DNA of 64,000 bases from JAKLIX01 sp964605655 (GCA_964605655.1 CAZSDK010000013.1:50343-114342), one strand, 5' to 3'; numbered from the stretch's first letter, positions 54,220-63,749 are shown. Notes: generated by a model not told the origin, from the sequence alone. Program-made: numbers and translations.

Positions 54220-55605
54220 TTATTTATGGAATTTCCTGATGAAAGCTTCCACCTCGGGAACACCTCCCTGGTAGATGAGGTACCCGTTATAGGGTTCCCT
54301 CGGGGTAATTTCATCATTGATGGGAGTGAGCATCAGTTCCCTGACCCTTGCCGGATCATCGGTTTGTCCGAGCGCCCATCCGAGTTTGATATAGGCTGCT
54401 TCGGGGAGCATGTTTTCAGCGGGGATGATCCCCTTGGCCATCAGGTCACGACCGGTGTCATAAACAAACATGTGCACATAGCCCCAGAGGGTCTGAACGG
54501 TCATGTACATGTGCACTCCTTTTTTGGCAGCCCTTTCGATGGCCGGATAGAGGGGTTTGTTGACGTGTCCCAGGCCGGTTCCAGCGATCACGATACCACG
54601 GTAACCGTTATCGACCAGTGAATCAATGATATCCGGCTGCATGTTGGGATAATAATATACGATGGCTACCTTTTCCTCGAAGTAGGGGAAGACCTTCACC
54701 TGGGTGTCTTTTCTCCGGTGGTGGTAGACCTGTTTCAGGGGTTCGACGCCTTTGCGGGTCACGGTGGCCAGAGGTATGTCGCCCAGGGTACGGAAAGTGG
54801 AACGGTAGGAGGAATGCATCTTTCTGACGCGGGTGCCGCGATGCAGGAAACCATACTCATCGGAGGTGGGACCAAACATACAGACCATGACCTCGGCGAT
54901 GTCGCCATGACCGGCAGCGGTGCAGGCGTGCATCAGGTTGAGGGCCGCGTCCGAGCTCGGCCGGTCGGAAGAACGCTGGGAGCCTACCAACACGATGGGA
55001 ACAGGAGGATCCTGAACCATGTAGGTGAGGGCAGCAGCAGTATGGTGCAGGGTATCGGTACCATGACCGATGACGATGCCTTCCACCCCTTTTTCTATCT
55101 CCTGCCCAATGACCACCGCCAGCTTTTTATATTGCTCTGGTCCCATGTTCTCGCTGAAGACCGCGAAGATCTTCTCGGTGGTCAGGTTACAGATGTCGGC
55201 AAGCTCCGGCACGGCCCCATACAGCTCACCGGGGGAGAAAGCCGGAATGACAGCACCGGTGCGGTAATCCAGCCGGGAAGCAATGGTGCCACCGGTCCCT
55301 ATAAGCTTCACCTTGGGAAGGTCAGGAGTATAAGGAAACTCCTTCTCCGGTATCTTGTACACCGCCTTTTTATATCCCGTCTCCTTCATATCCAGGATGG
55401 TACGGATATCGATGCCCACATTATAGCCTGTGGGGATCTTCATCACGATGTGCTTGTCATCATCGTTTTCCGACCTGGGAAGGATAGTCCCGTTAAAAGT
55501 TCCACGGGTGGTCTCAATGGTCGACTGACCCCAAACTCTAACAGAGAACTTCTTAAGAATCTCAAGGGCATCCCCTTTGTATCCCTGAAAAAAATCTTCG
55601 CTCAT
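54220..55605 (-). CDS. gatD: Glu-tRNA(Gln) amidotransferase subunit D, archaeal type
   Basis: A 461-residue GatD, the asparaginase-like subunit that releases ammonia from glutamine or asparagine for conversion of Glu-tRNA(Gln) to Gln-tRNA(Gln) by GatE. An N-terminal beta domain (about 1-95, GYKGDALEILKKFSVRVWG) distinguishes it from plain L-asparaginases. Catalytic residues are all present: Thr107 in GTGGTIASR, Thr183 and Asp184 in GHGTDT, and Lys262 in RVRKMHSS. The start ATG at 55605 overlaps the gatE TGA by one base (TGATG), so the subunits are translationally coupled. GatDE is regarded as the archaeal form of this enzyme, so its presence here suggests transfer from archaea. Confidence 0.93.
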   Translation of the reverse strand: MSEDFFQGYKGDALEILKKFSVRVWGQSTIETTRGTFNGTILPRSENDDDKHIVMKIPTGYNVGIDIRTILDMKETGYKKAVYKIPEKEFPYTPDLPKVKLIGTGGTIASRLDYRTGAVIPAFSPGELYGAVPELADICNLTTEKIFAVFSENMGPEQYKKLAVVIGQEIEKGVEGIVIGHGTDTLHHTAAALTYMVQDPPVPIVLVGSQRSSDRPSSDAALNLMHACTAAGHGDIAEVMVCMFGPTSDEYGFLHRGTRVRKMHSSYRSTFRTLGDIPLATVTRKGVEPLKQVYHHRRKDTQVKVFPYFEEKVAIVYYYPNMQPDIIDSLVDNGYRGIVIAGTGLGHVNKPLYPAIERAAKKGVHMYMTVQTLWGYVHMFVYDTGRDLMAKGIIPAENMLPEAAYIKLGWALGQTDDPARVRELMLTPINDEITPREPYNGYLIYQGGVPEVEAFIRKFHK

Positions 55606-57584
55606 CAGACAGTAGTTTTTTGTTTTACAATGTTTCCAAGTTCGGAAAGGGAAATGTTGCCGGTCGCCATGGTCCTGAGTTGTCCCATGACCCACCTGCT
55701 CTCCGAATCACCATTCTCTTTGTACCTGATCTGCAGGAACTTGTTCTTAAGAAAGGGAATGTGGGAGAGGATATCGTCTTTCTTGATTTTCTTGAATTTG
55801 ATGCTGACCAGCACCGATTCAAAGTCCATCTTTGAATGTTCATAGACCAATGGAAGCATGCTGGTAGCCAGCCTCAGGTCCAGGCCTTCTTTCTGAAGGA
55901 AGCGGAACAACTCATAGATGAGCCCGTAATGGAACTCCTGGGCTGCCTCAAAATGACCTTCCACATATTTCAGGCGGTGTCCGAAGAAGGTGCCTGCGAA
56001 AACAGGGTTGATCTTCAGTTCATCGACAATACGTTTAATTTCCGGGTAGAGGTTCTTTTTAAAGATATAGGTATAGGTATCCTCGGGAATGCCCCAGGTC
56101 TTCATCTGGTGGTACCTGTCTATTACCTCATCGGGAAGCTCGATTCCCATTTTCTCGATGTGTGCATCTTCCAGGGGGATGGGAGGAGAGTCGGTATCGG
56201 GGTACATACGGTCTGCACCGGGGAGCACCCTCTCAAAGATAGTGGTGCCATTCTCAAAAGACTTCCTGGTCTCGTTGGGGATGCCTTTGAAAGCCCAGAT
56301 ACATCTTTCCTCAATGGTTTCCAGGGCTGTGGGTACATCTTCCTCCGGACCCCAGAACACGAGTTGTGCATCACCTTCAGAGGCACCGAGTATCTCCCTG
56401 ATTTTCAGTAGATCCGCTTCACTTATCACAGGTTCCAGTGCTTCAGAATGGGTCATGTTGGGTTTCTCGAGGCAGGCGATCACCTTGAGCCTGTCGGTTA
56501 GCTCATCGGCAAACATCTTCCCGGGCTGGGTGAAATGAGAGAGTATCCCTTTGAAACCCGGCAGGTTGACGGCTATCAACCTGTGTTTCTGTTTCTTGGC
56601 CTGTACGATGGGAGGATACGCGAATTTGAAGGAATGGAAATGCAGGGGCTCATAGCTGATCTTCCAGCCTGAATAATCGGGAAAGCGTTGCAGAAGTTTC
56701 TCCCGGGCCATCAGCAGCGACCATTGGCGGAAACATTCAATGTGGGTCAGTTCAGGGATCCATCGGGTATGGGAGACCCCTTTGATCTCGACCCGGGTAC
56801 CACCTTTGCAGCTTACGTTCACATCCTGTCTTCCGGCGCCGATACCCGTACGGGCTTTCCCTGTGCTCCTTGCCAGGAAACGGATATAGTCACAGGCTTC
56901 TTTCACTTCGTCGGGGTTGACCATATCGGGATAGGTCACCGTTTCGATCAGAGGCATGCCCAGCCGGTCGGTCTTATAGATACGAACATGGCCGATATCC
57001 GAGATCTCGCGGCAGGAGTCCTCTTCCAGGCTGAGCTGGATGAGCCTGACTTTCTTGTTCTTGAGTGGAATCTCTCCTTCCACGCCAATGATGGCAGTCC
57101 TTTGGAAACCGGTGGGGATGCTGCCGTCGAGGTACTGTTTGCGGGTGATGTGGACCTCTCCCACGATGTTCAGTTTAGCCAGCAGGGAGATCCGGATAGC
57201 GATGTCGAGTGCTTCGTGGTTGATATGAAAAGGAGGCGTATCATCGACTTCATAGGTACAGGTGGTCTCATTTTTCACCCGGTAGATGATGATCTTCCTG
57301 GTTTTGAATTCCATGAGGGCGGTACCGTCATACTCACCCAGCTCGCTGAGTGTCGGCCTCATGTGCCTGATGACTTCCGCGTCGAAGATATGGTTTTCGT
57401 TGTATAATCCTGCCGGGCAGTGGCAAAACAGCTTCTCCCGGGTAAGCAGTTGCTGGTGTACTTCCAGACCAGACATGAATCCGATCCGGTCGTATGTTTC
57501 CTGGGTAGCTTCCTTTCGAGGGACATACCCGGCTTCTTCCCGGGTTTTCTGGTAGTTTTGTGCGGGATCAAAAGTCTGTTTCAT
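55605..57584 (-). CDS. gatE: Glu-tRNA(Gln) amidotransferase subunit E, archaeal type
   Basis: A 659-residue GatE, the tRNA-binding and kinase/transamidase subunit. The GatB/E core carries SGLEVHQQLL (about 38-47), LFCHCP (Cys54 and Cys56, possible zinc ligands), YLDGSIPTGFQRT, RLIQLSLEEDSC and GIGAGRQDVNVS. A GAD-type insertion (about 320-430, including ALEPVISEADLLKIREIL and AFKGIPNETR) marks it as GatE rather than bacterial GatB. The C-terminal tail domain ends LRTMATGNISLSEL. The start at 57584 fits a promoter box 33 bases upstream. It is first in the gatE-gatD pair, directly after fabH. Confidence 0.93.
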   Translation of the reverse strand: MKQTFDPAQNYQKTREEAGYVPRKEATQETYDRIGFMSGLEVHQQLLTREKLFCHCPAGLYNENHIFDAEVIRHMRPTLSELGEYDGTALMEFKTRKIIIYRVKNETTCTYEVDDTPPFHINHEALDIAIRISLLAKLNIVGEVHITRKQYLDGSIPTGFQRTAIIGVEGEIPLKNKKVRLIQLSLEEDSCREISDIGHVRIYKTDRLGMPLIETVTYPDMVNPDEVKEACDYIRFLARSTGKARTGIGAGRQDVNVSCKGGTRVEIKGVSHTRWIPELTHIECFRQWSLLMAREKLLQRFPDYSGWKISYEPLHFHSFKFAYPPIVQAKKQKHRLIAVNLPGFKGILSHFTQPGKMFADELTDRLKVIACLEKPNMTHSEALEPVISEADLLKIREILGASEGDAQLVFWGPEEDVPTALETIEERCIWAFKGIPNETRKSFENGTTIFERVLPGADRMYPDTDSPPIPLEDAHIEKMGIELPDEVIDRYHQMKTWGIPEDTYTYIFKKNLYPEIKRIVDELKINPVFAGTFFGHRLKYVEGHFEAAQEFHYGLIYELFRFLQKEGLDLRLATSMLPLVYEHSKMDFESVLVSIKFKKIKKDDILSHIPFLKNKFLQIRYKENGDSESRWVMGQLRTMATGNISLSELGNIVKQKTTV

Positions 57585-57617
57585 GAGTAATATAGGTTCG
57601 TTTGCCAAAAGTGATGG

Positions 57618-57625
57618 CAAAAGTA
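57618..57625 (-). promoter_or_regulatory. Bacteroidota -7 box (TACTTTTG) for gatE-gatD
   Basis: Reads TACTTTTG on the minus strand, 33 bases before the gatE ATG and in the 102-base gap after fabH. It suggests that gatED is transcribed on its own and not only by read-through from the fatty-acid operon. Confidence 0.5.
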
Positions 57626-57686
57626 GTCATTTTGAATGGAAAAAATAGGGGTGGAGAAGGAAGGAGATGCGGAAAACAGGAGCCTT

Positions 57687-58682
57687 TTACGAGTTGTAGG
57701 CCCATTTCACATAAATGGCACCCCAGGTGAACCCACCGCCGAAAGCGGCCAGCACCAGGTTGTCACCTTTCTTCAGCTGTTTTTCCCATTCCCAGAGACA
57801 GAGAGGGATGGTACCGTTGGTGGTGTTGCCATATTTCTGTATATTCACCATCACCTTTGCAGGTGGAATTCCCATACGTTTACCGGTGGCATCGATGATG
57901 CGAAGGTTGGCCTGGTGGGGCACCAGCCAGGCGATATCTTCCGAGCGGAGGTGGTTTTTCTCCATGATCTCGGCTGCGGTGTCGGCCATGCGGGTCACCG
58001 CAAATTTGAATACTGCCTGCCCTTCCTGGTAAATAAAATGCTCCTTGTTGTCGACCGTCTCATGACTGGCAGGGCGAAGCGATCCCCCTGCTTTCTGATG
58101 AAGGTGTATTCGCCCTGAACCATCTGATCTCAGAATAGAATCCATAATACCAAACTCCTCAGTGGTAGGTTCCAGCATCACTGCACCGCAACCATCACCA
58201 AAGAGCACACAGGTCTGACGGTCGGTATAGTCCACGATGGATGTCATTTTATCAGCCCCAACCACGATGACTTTCTTAAACATACCGGACTCAATATATT
58301 GACAACCGGTGATCAATGCATAAATGAAACCAGAGCATGCTGCGTTGACATCAAAGCTGAAGGCGTTCTTTATTCCTGTCTTGTCGCTGATGATGTTGGC
58401 CGTAGCCGGATAAACCATGTCAGGGGTTACCGTGGCGCAGATCACCAGTTCTACTTCCTCCGGTGAGGTATTTGACTTGCGCAGCACACCTTTGACAGCT
58501 TCAGCTGCCATATCGGATGTAGCCAGGTCTTTCCCTTTTAGAATCCTTCTTTCTTTGATACCTGTGCGGGTCATGATCCATTCGTCGGTGGTGTCGACCA
58601 TCGTCTCCAACTCCTTGTTGGTCAGAATGTAATCAGGAACATAACCTTCGACAGCAGTAATGGCAGCTCTGATTTTTGTCAT
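57687..58682 (-). CDS. fabH: 3-oxoacyl-ACP synthase III (KAS III)
   Basis: A 331-residue enzyme that starts fatty-acid synthesis by condensing acetyl-CoA (or a branched acyl-CoA) with malonyl-ACP. Catalytic triad: Cys116 in NAACSGF, His in PHQANLRII and Asn in YGNTTNGTIP. The family start with ATVEGYVPDYILTN-like sequence is present. It follows plsX after a 30-base gap in the conserved DUF177-rpmF-plsX-fabH order, but is followed here by gatE where many relatives have other genes. Confidence 0.96.
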   Translation of the reverse strand: MTKIRAAITAVEGYVPDYILTNKELETMVDTTDEWIMTRTGIKERRILKGKDLATSDMAAEAVKGVLRKSNTSPEEVELVICATVTPDMVYPATANIISDKTGIKNAFSFDVNAACSGFIYALITGCQYIESGMFKKVIVVGADKMTSIVDYTDRQTCVLFGDGCGAVMLEPTTEEFGIMDSILRSDGSGRIHLHQKAGGSLRPASHETVDNKEHFIYQEGQAVFKFAVTRMADTAAEIMEKNHLRSEDIAWLVPHQANLRIIDATGKRMGIPPAKVMVNIQKYGNTTNGTIPLCLWEWEKQLKKGDNLVLAAFGGGFTWGAIYVKWAYNS

Positions 58683-58712
58683 AGTGTTGTGTTCTTAAAT
58701 GGAATGATAAAA

Positions 58713-59666
58713 TTATCCGATAGTATAGCGATGGAATGATTTTTTGATCTTTTGCGGAAGTTTTGCGGCGGCAATGTTTTTGGCCAGGAGGATCATGTTT
58801 TTAATAGCCAGCGGGCTGGAGATGCCATGGCCAAGCACGACTGGGGCATTGATCCCCAGGATAGGGCTTCCGCCATATTGCTCGTAATTCAGTCTCTGAA
58901 GGAAATCATCGGTGAGGCTTCGTTTGGCCGTGAGGCGGTACATGGCCTCTATGAGTTTTATCACCACGTTCCCCGTAAAACCGTCACAAACAATCACATC
59001 GGCCTTGCCTTTGAACAGTTCCCTGGGTTCCAGGTTGCCGGCAAAACTGATCTCCTCCGATTCTTTCATCATAGAGTACACTGCCTGGCACAGCAGGTTT
59101 CCTTTTTCTTCCTCGGTACCGATGTTGAGCAGTGCTACCCGGGGCTTTTTTACCTTATACACATGCTGGGAATACAATGAACCAAGGATGGCAAACTGGT
59201 ATAGCACGTCGGGTTTCACATCGGGATTGGTGCCTATGTCGAGCAGGATGCTGATCCCTCCGTCTTCCTGGGGCAACAGCGTGGTGGTGCAGGGCCTGAT
59301 GACCCCCTGGATACTGTTAACCGTGTAAATTGAGCCGACGAGCATGGCCCCGGAATTCCCGGCGCCTGCAAAAGCATCCAGCTCCTTATGCTTCAATGCC
59401 CTAAAACCGAGGGAAATACTCGAGTGATGTTTGGAAGTAAATGCTTTGATGGGATGTTCCCCCATACCGATTACTTCCGAAGAGGGGATGATCCCAAACA
59501 CTCCCACAGGTACCTTTTTCTTCCTGAGAAAGTCAGTGATGGTCTCTTTATCACCGACAAGGACGATCTGGTCCTCGCCGGAGAGTTCCTCACGGGCGAG
59601 CAGTGCACCGGACAGCGTGGCCTCCGGAGCAAAGTCTCCTCCCATCACATCGAGTCCTAAACGCAT
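58713..59666 (-). CDS. plsX: Phosphate acyltransferase PlsX
   Basis: A 317-residue enzyme forming acyl-phosphate from acyl-ACP for phospholipid synthesis. It opens with MRLGLDVMGGDFAPEATLSGA and includes FAGAGNSGAMLVGS, LLDIGTNPDVKPD, NIGTEEEKGN and VCDGFTGNVVIKLIE, all family motifs. It begins 6 bases after rpmF and is followed by fabH, the standard lipid-synthesis operon. Confidence 0.97.
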   Translation of the reverse strand: MRLGLDVMGGDFAPEATLSGALLAREELSGEDQIVLVGDKETITDFLRKKKVPVGVFGIIPSSEVIGMGEHPIKAFTSKHHSSISLGFRALKHKELDAFAGAGNSGAMLVGSIYTVNSIQGVIRPCTTTLLPQEDGGISILLDIGTNPDVKPDVLYQFAILGSLYSQHVYKVKKPRVALLNIGTEEEKGNLLCQAVYSMMKESEEISFAGNLEPRELFKGKADVIVCDGFTGNVVIKLIEAMYRLTAKRSLTDDFLQRLNYEQYGGSPILGINAPVVLGHGISSPLAIKNMILLAKNIAAAKLPQKIKKSFHRYTIG

Positions 59667-59672
59667 TCCTGC

Positions 59673-59864
59673 TTATTTGGATTCGGCTTCCGATACTTCT
59701 ATGGCTTTTTTACCCCTGTAATAGCCGCATTCGGGACAAACCCTGTGCAGCTCCACCGTGGCACCGCAATTGGAACAGGTCGACACAGTCGGGGCTACCG
59801 CTTTATAGTGGGTCCTTCTTTTTTTACTTCTGGTGACGGAATGTCTGTGTTTTGGATGTGGCAT
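59673..59864 (-). CDS. rpmF: 50S ribosomal protein L32
   Basis: A 63-residue ribosomal protein beginning MPHPKHRHSVTRSKKRRTHYK. The zinc-ribbon form is complete, with CSNCG and CPECG pairs (C+ type). It lies between DUF177 and plsX, as in most bacteria. Confidence 0.97.
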   Translation of the reverse strand: MPHPKHRHSVTRSKKRRTHYKAVAPTVSTCSNCGATVELHRVCPECGYYRGKKAIEVSEAESK

Positions 59865-59890
59865 GGTTATATAAAATATTAATAAATATA

Positions 59891-60415
59891 TCAGTTGTTG
59901 TCCAGTCGGATATTTTTAAGGGCATCCCAGCGGGGATCTTCCCCCTGGTTTGCCTTCAGATGTTCCATTCTGGCAAGAATCTCAGGGTCACAGGTGGTGT
60001 TGCCGTCTTCATCATCAGGATGCACCCTCTGGTAAGGAAGCATCAGGATCAGCATCTCATAAACGATGTGCGTCAGGTCGATCCGGTGTTCCGATTTCGG
60101 GATCACCATTACGTCGTAACTCTCCTCGTGAAAATCCTCCCCAAACTTCACATAAAGTCTTTCTTCCCCTTCCACTGGAAAGGGGAAAGGATCGAGACAA
60201 CGGTCACAAGGGGTGGTCAGGAATCCGTGGAAGGCTATATCAAACACCAGCATCCTTTCCTGTCTTTCCAACATAACAGATACTTGTACTTCTCCTCCCT
60301 GCACCTCTGAGCATTCAATATTCTCAAAGAACGAATCCCCTATCTGAAAATCAAAGTGGTGATTACCAAGTGATAAGCCAGAGAAGGGAATGATCAAGGG
60401 TTCAAATGTTCCCAT
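59891..60415 (-). CDS. DUF177 (YceD) family protein
   Basis: A 174-residue DUF177/YceD protein. Homologues are linked to rRNA precursor metabolism and are nearly always encoded before rpmF. The family's CxxC motif is PCDRCLDPF at about residue 75, followed by the EERLYVKFGEDF strand. The C-terminus is typical (ARMEHLKANQGEDPRWDALKNI). It is first gene of the operon, with a promoter box immediately upstream. Confidence 0.93.
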   Translation of the reverse strand: MGTFEPLIIPFSGLSLGNHHFDFQIGDSFFENIECSEVQGGEVQVSVMLERQERMLVFDIAFHGFLTTPCDRCLDPFPFPVEGEERLYVKFGEDFHEESYDVMVIPKSEHRIDLTHIVYEMLILMLPYQRVHPDDEDGNTTCDPEILARMEHLKANQGEDPRWDALKNIRLDNN

Positions 60416-60440
60416 TTTAAACCTCCAATAAAAAGGGGTG

Positions 60441-60448
60441 CAAAGTTA
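60441..60448 (-). promoter_or_regulatory. Bacteroidota -7 box (TAACTTTG) for the DUF177-rpmF-plsX-fabH operon
   Basis: Reads TAACTTTG on the minus strand, 25 bases before the DUF177 start codon. It lies in the 58-base gap to the large oxidoreductase gene. Confidence 0.6.
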
Positions 60449-60473
60449 GGAAAGTTTTTTAAATTGAAAAAAT

Positions 60474-63400
60474 CTATTTAAAAGCCTTTTCCGGTAAACC
60501 GTCGCCACTCATTTTCAAACGGTTGAAATAATCCGGGACCGGCCTTCCCAGCAACGCGTCGGCATAAAGCTTTGCCAGGTATTGCCCCAGCATAAACCCT
60601 TGTCCGCGTAAGCCTACAAACAAGCCCAGTTCGGGATCCACGATCATCCTGGGCTCGATGTAGTACCCGGCCCATACCGCCTGGAAGCCCACTGACGACA
60701 GTCCGGGGAACCAGCCTACAAAGACCTCGGAGATGATCTCCAGGAAATCCTTTGAGTTGATCTTCACATTTTTATCGGTCTCCGCAGGCTCTATGGCCGG
60801 GGAAGCACATCCGATGATCTGCCCGGTCTCCCCAAGCTGCTGGCCATAGACAGCCGAGAAACCTTTGTACTTCCTTCGGTCGATCACCATGTCGAGCGGA
60901 GCGCCGTCGAGTCCCATCATCGGAAGCCTTCGGGTAATGAAAGCCTGGTGTTTGACAGGGTACAGCCCGGTCTCTATGCCAAGCTTCTTTGAAAATTGCC
61001 TGCCTTCTGGTCCCAGGGCATTGACAAACAGATCGCTGTGAAACTCGATATAATTCTTTTCATGGTCCATGGCCAGGGCCACATAGGTGTCCCCTTCCTT
61101 TCTCACATCCACCAGCCGGCAATCCTCATATACACTACCTCCATGGTCCATTCCGATACGCCTGATGAGGTCGATCACCCTGCCGGGCGTGGCCTGCCAG
61201 CAGTCGCGCGTGATCTGGGCAGCCTGGTAGATCTTCAGATCCGGATTGAAATGAGCAGAGATCTCCTTCCGGAAATGCTCAGGGGAGACCATATAAGCAT
61301 CCGACCATGACATGGCGGCTTCCAGGGCCCGGTAAGTCAGGTCATCATGCGCAAAGTTCACATAGCGGGTCTGACGGAACTGGATATCCTTTATCTTTTG
61401 TAACTCCTTGAATATCTCCAGATTATGCCGGGCCAGGTCGGAAATCTCCGGAAGACTGAAGGCCGGACGGCCTCCTGCGATATTTCTCCAGGATGCTCCC
61501 CTGCCTGCGTTGAGCAGCACAGGGTTCTTACCTTCTTCCGAGAGATACCGGAACAAGGCGCTTCCGGCGATACCTCCTCCGGCTACCACCACGCCGACTT
61601 TCACTTTCTTTACCTCCACCTTGTTGCCAACCAGGATCTGCTCAGGCACCTCCCTGGGGTATAGTTCTCCCATAGACAGCTGGTTGGAGAGAGGACCCCT
61701 CGGCGTAGCTTCTCCCACGATAGAGATGCCCGACCCGGCCAGCCTCGACTTCAGCCTTCGGATGCAACGCTTTCCCCTGCAGGCACCCATGCCCAGTCGG
61801 GTGGTGTGCTTCACCTCATCCACGGAGATGAACTTACGGTCACCTATGGTGTCGAGGATCTCTTCCAGGGTCACATCATCACAATGGCACACATAGGTCT
61901 GGGAGGCAATGTCATGGTCCGAGATGCTGAACTTCACCTTCTCCGGGTAACGTTCTTTAAGGATAAATCCCCTGGCCTTTATCAGGTCGGCACCATGAAG
62001 GTCGAGCGACTTCACCCTCGCAATGTCGGTCTTGTTGGGTTTCTTCAAGATGCGTTCAATAATCCCTTCTCCGAGTTTATTACCATTATTATCAACAATA
62101 TACACCTCCGCCTTTTCGGGAGCAGTATATTCTATGGGAAGGAACAGCCAGTCTTTCTTCAGGCCATAACCAAAAATGGCAAGACCGGGGCACTGGTAGA
62201 CACAATCCATGCATCCCGTGCATTTATCATAGTCGATCTGGGGAATGGTGCTGGTGGAAGACTTGGTGATGGCGCCCTGAGGACAGGCAAAAGCACAAGG
62301 GTTGCAGGCAAAACCGTAGAGGCAGTCGATAATGACAAAAGGCCTGGCTTCCTGCCTTTCGGGATCAGGGACAAAAGGTTCCTCCTGGATTCTCAGGGGA
62401 TGTTGTTGAGAATCAATATATTCTTTTGAAACTTCCAGGTAGGTATCGTAGTCGAAACGTTCCTGCATTTCCTCAAGGATCTCAAAGGCCACCTGCCGGC
62501 CCCTCACTACGGCGCTGGTCCCTTCGCCGATTCGGATGGCATCGCCGGCGCCATAGACCCTGCGGCCGAAGATCTCCATGCCCTTGATCAGCAACTGGTC
62601 GTCGGGCACCAGTCCGGTGCAGATATTGATGGCATCGATGCCGTCGATGACTTTCTCTGTCCCTGGTATGGGCTTAAAGTTCTCACATTCGGCCACCACG
62701 GCACCGGTGATGCCGGTATGGTCATCGTTGGGGATGGCTTTGAGGAGGATATGGGAGGTGATGACAGGGATGCCCAGGCGCCTGACTCTGTTGGCCTGGA
62801 CGGGGAAGCCCCCTTCGCGAGGCAGGGCCTCGATGATGGCTTTCACCCTGGCACCGGCTTGCATCAGCTGGTAGGAGGTGAGGTAACCTATATTCCCTGC
62901 CCCGACGGTGAGGATGGTCTTTCCGAGCAGGGTGAACTCCATGTTCATCATTTTCTGGACCACCGCAGCGGTATAGACACCGGGCAGGTCGTCGTTCTCG
63001 AAGGTGGGCATGAAAGGGACGGCACCGGTGGCCACCACCAGGTGTTCGGCGTCGACATAATAGATCTCGCCCGTTGTGATGTTCTTCACTGCGAGGCGTT
63101 TCCCTTCGAGGATGTCCCAGACGGTGGAGTCGAGGAATATTCCATCGAGGCTCTCCCCGGCCAGGGTTTTGGCGATATCGAAGCCCCTCATCCCGCCGAA
63201 TTTCTGTTCTTTCTCGAAAAAGAAAAACTGGTGCGTCTGCATCAGGAACTGTCCGCCGATATGTTCGTTGTTGTCGATGACCAGGTTGCGGATGCCGTGT
63301 TTGTTGAGTTCTTCGCGGCATGCCAGTCCGGCCGGCCCGGCACCGATGATGGCCACCTCGGTCTGGTAGACCTTGACGGCTTCCTTTCTTTTATATTCAA

Positions 63401-63704
63401 TGACTTCCGGGGAATGGTCGGCGGAGACTTCCGCCACTTCCCTGACCCCGTTGACTTTGGTGATACAGATCCGTTTCACATGGCCGTCGACGAGCATCTC
63501 GCAGGCACCGCATTTGCCGATGCCGCATTCCAGGCTGCGGTTGCGGTCGCGGAGGCTGTGACTGTGTACGGGGTAGCCGGCCTGGTGCAGGGCGGCGGCA
63601 ATGGTGAACCCCTGTTCAGCCGGGATGATATTTCCGTTGTAAAGGAAGCTGCAGTCTTCACCGGTCTTGATGTCGAGGATGGGATGCGTTTCAATCTTGT
63701 TCAT
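60474..63704 (-). CDS. Multidomain FAD/iron-sulfur dehydrogenase (HcnABC/opine-oxidase-like fusion)
   Basis: A 1076-residue fusion of modules usually encoded separately. (1) N-terminal 2Fe-2S domain with Cys60, Cys65, Cys68 and Cys80. (2) FAD/NAD-binding oxidoreductase from about 115 (VAIIGAGPAGLACRE), with a second nucleotide-binding loop (TVGAGNIGYLTSY). (3) Two 4Fe-4S clusters (CNPCAFACPQGA and CTGCMDCVYQCPG) at about 465-510. (4) A BFD-like 2Fe-2S domain (CHCDDVT...CRGKRC) at about 615-655. (5) A C-terminal DAO-type FAD oxidase domain from about 710 (VGVVVAGGGIAGSALF). The parts resemble HcnA/B/C of hydrogen cyanide synthase and proline/hydroxyproline or opine dehydrogenases. An amino-acid dehydrogenase role with ferredoxin-type electron transfer is inferred; the substrate is unknown. 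Confidence 0.85.
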   Translation of the reverse strand: MNKIETHPILDIKTGEDCSFLYNGNIIPAEQGFTIAAALHQAGYPVHSHSLRDRNRSLECGIGKCGACEMLVDGHVKRICITKVNGVREVAEVSADHSPEVIEYKRKEAVKVYQTEVAIIGAGPAGLACREELNKHGIRNLVIDNNEHIGGQFLMQTHQFFFFEKEQKFGGMRGFDIAKTLAGESLDGIFLDSTVWDILEGKRLAVKNITTGEIYYVDAEHLVVATGAVPFMPTFENDDLPGVYTAAVVQKMMNMEFTLLGKTILTVGAGNIGYLTSYQLMQAGARVKAIIEALPREGGFPVQANRVRRLGIPVITSHILLKAIPNDDHTGITGAVVAECENFKPIPGTEKVIDGIDAINICTGLVPDDQLLIKGMEIFGRRVYGAGDAIRIGEGTSAVVRGRQVAFEILEEMQERFDYDTYLEVSKEYIDSQQHPLRIQEEPFVPDPERQEARPFVIIDCLYGFACNPCAFACPQGAITKSSTSTIPQIDYDKCTGCMDCVYQCPGLAIFGYGLKKDWLFLPIEYTAPEKAEVYIVDNNGNKLGEGIIERILKKPNKTDIARVKSLDLHGADLIKARGFILKERYPEKVKFSISDHDIASQTYVCHCDDVTLEEILDTIGDRKFISVDEVKHTTRLGMGACRGKRCIRRLKSRLAGSGISIVGEATPRGPLSNQLSMGELYPREVPEQILVGNKVEVKKVKVGVVVAGGGIAGSALFRYLSEEGKNPVLLNAGRGASWRNIAGGRPAFSLPEISDLARHNLEIFKELQKIKDIQFRQTRYVNFAHDDLTYRALEAAMSWSDAYMVSPEHFRKEISAHFNPDLKIYQAAQITRDCWQATPGRVIDLIRRIGMDHGGSVYEDCRLVDVRKEGDTYVALAMDHEKNYIEFHSDLFVNALGPEGRQFSKKLGIETGLYPVKHQAFITRRLPMMGLDGAPLDMVIDRRKYKGFSAVYGQQLGETGQIIGCASPAIEPAETDKNVKINSKDFLEIISEVFVGWFPGLSSVGFQAVWAGYYIEPRMIVDPELGLFVGLRGQGFMLGQYLAKLYADALLGRPVPDYFNRLKMSGDGLPEKAFK

Positions 63705-63741
63705 GGCAGTATGGTTCGAGTAAGTTTCAAAATAACGGGTG

Positions 63742-63749
63742 CAAAAGTA
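63742..63749 (-). promoter_or_regulatory. Bacteroidota -7 box (TACTTTTG) for the fused dehydrogenase
   Basis: Reads TACTTTTG on the minus strand, 37 bases before the start codon at 63704. Confidence 0.5.
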
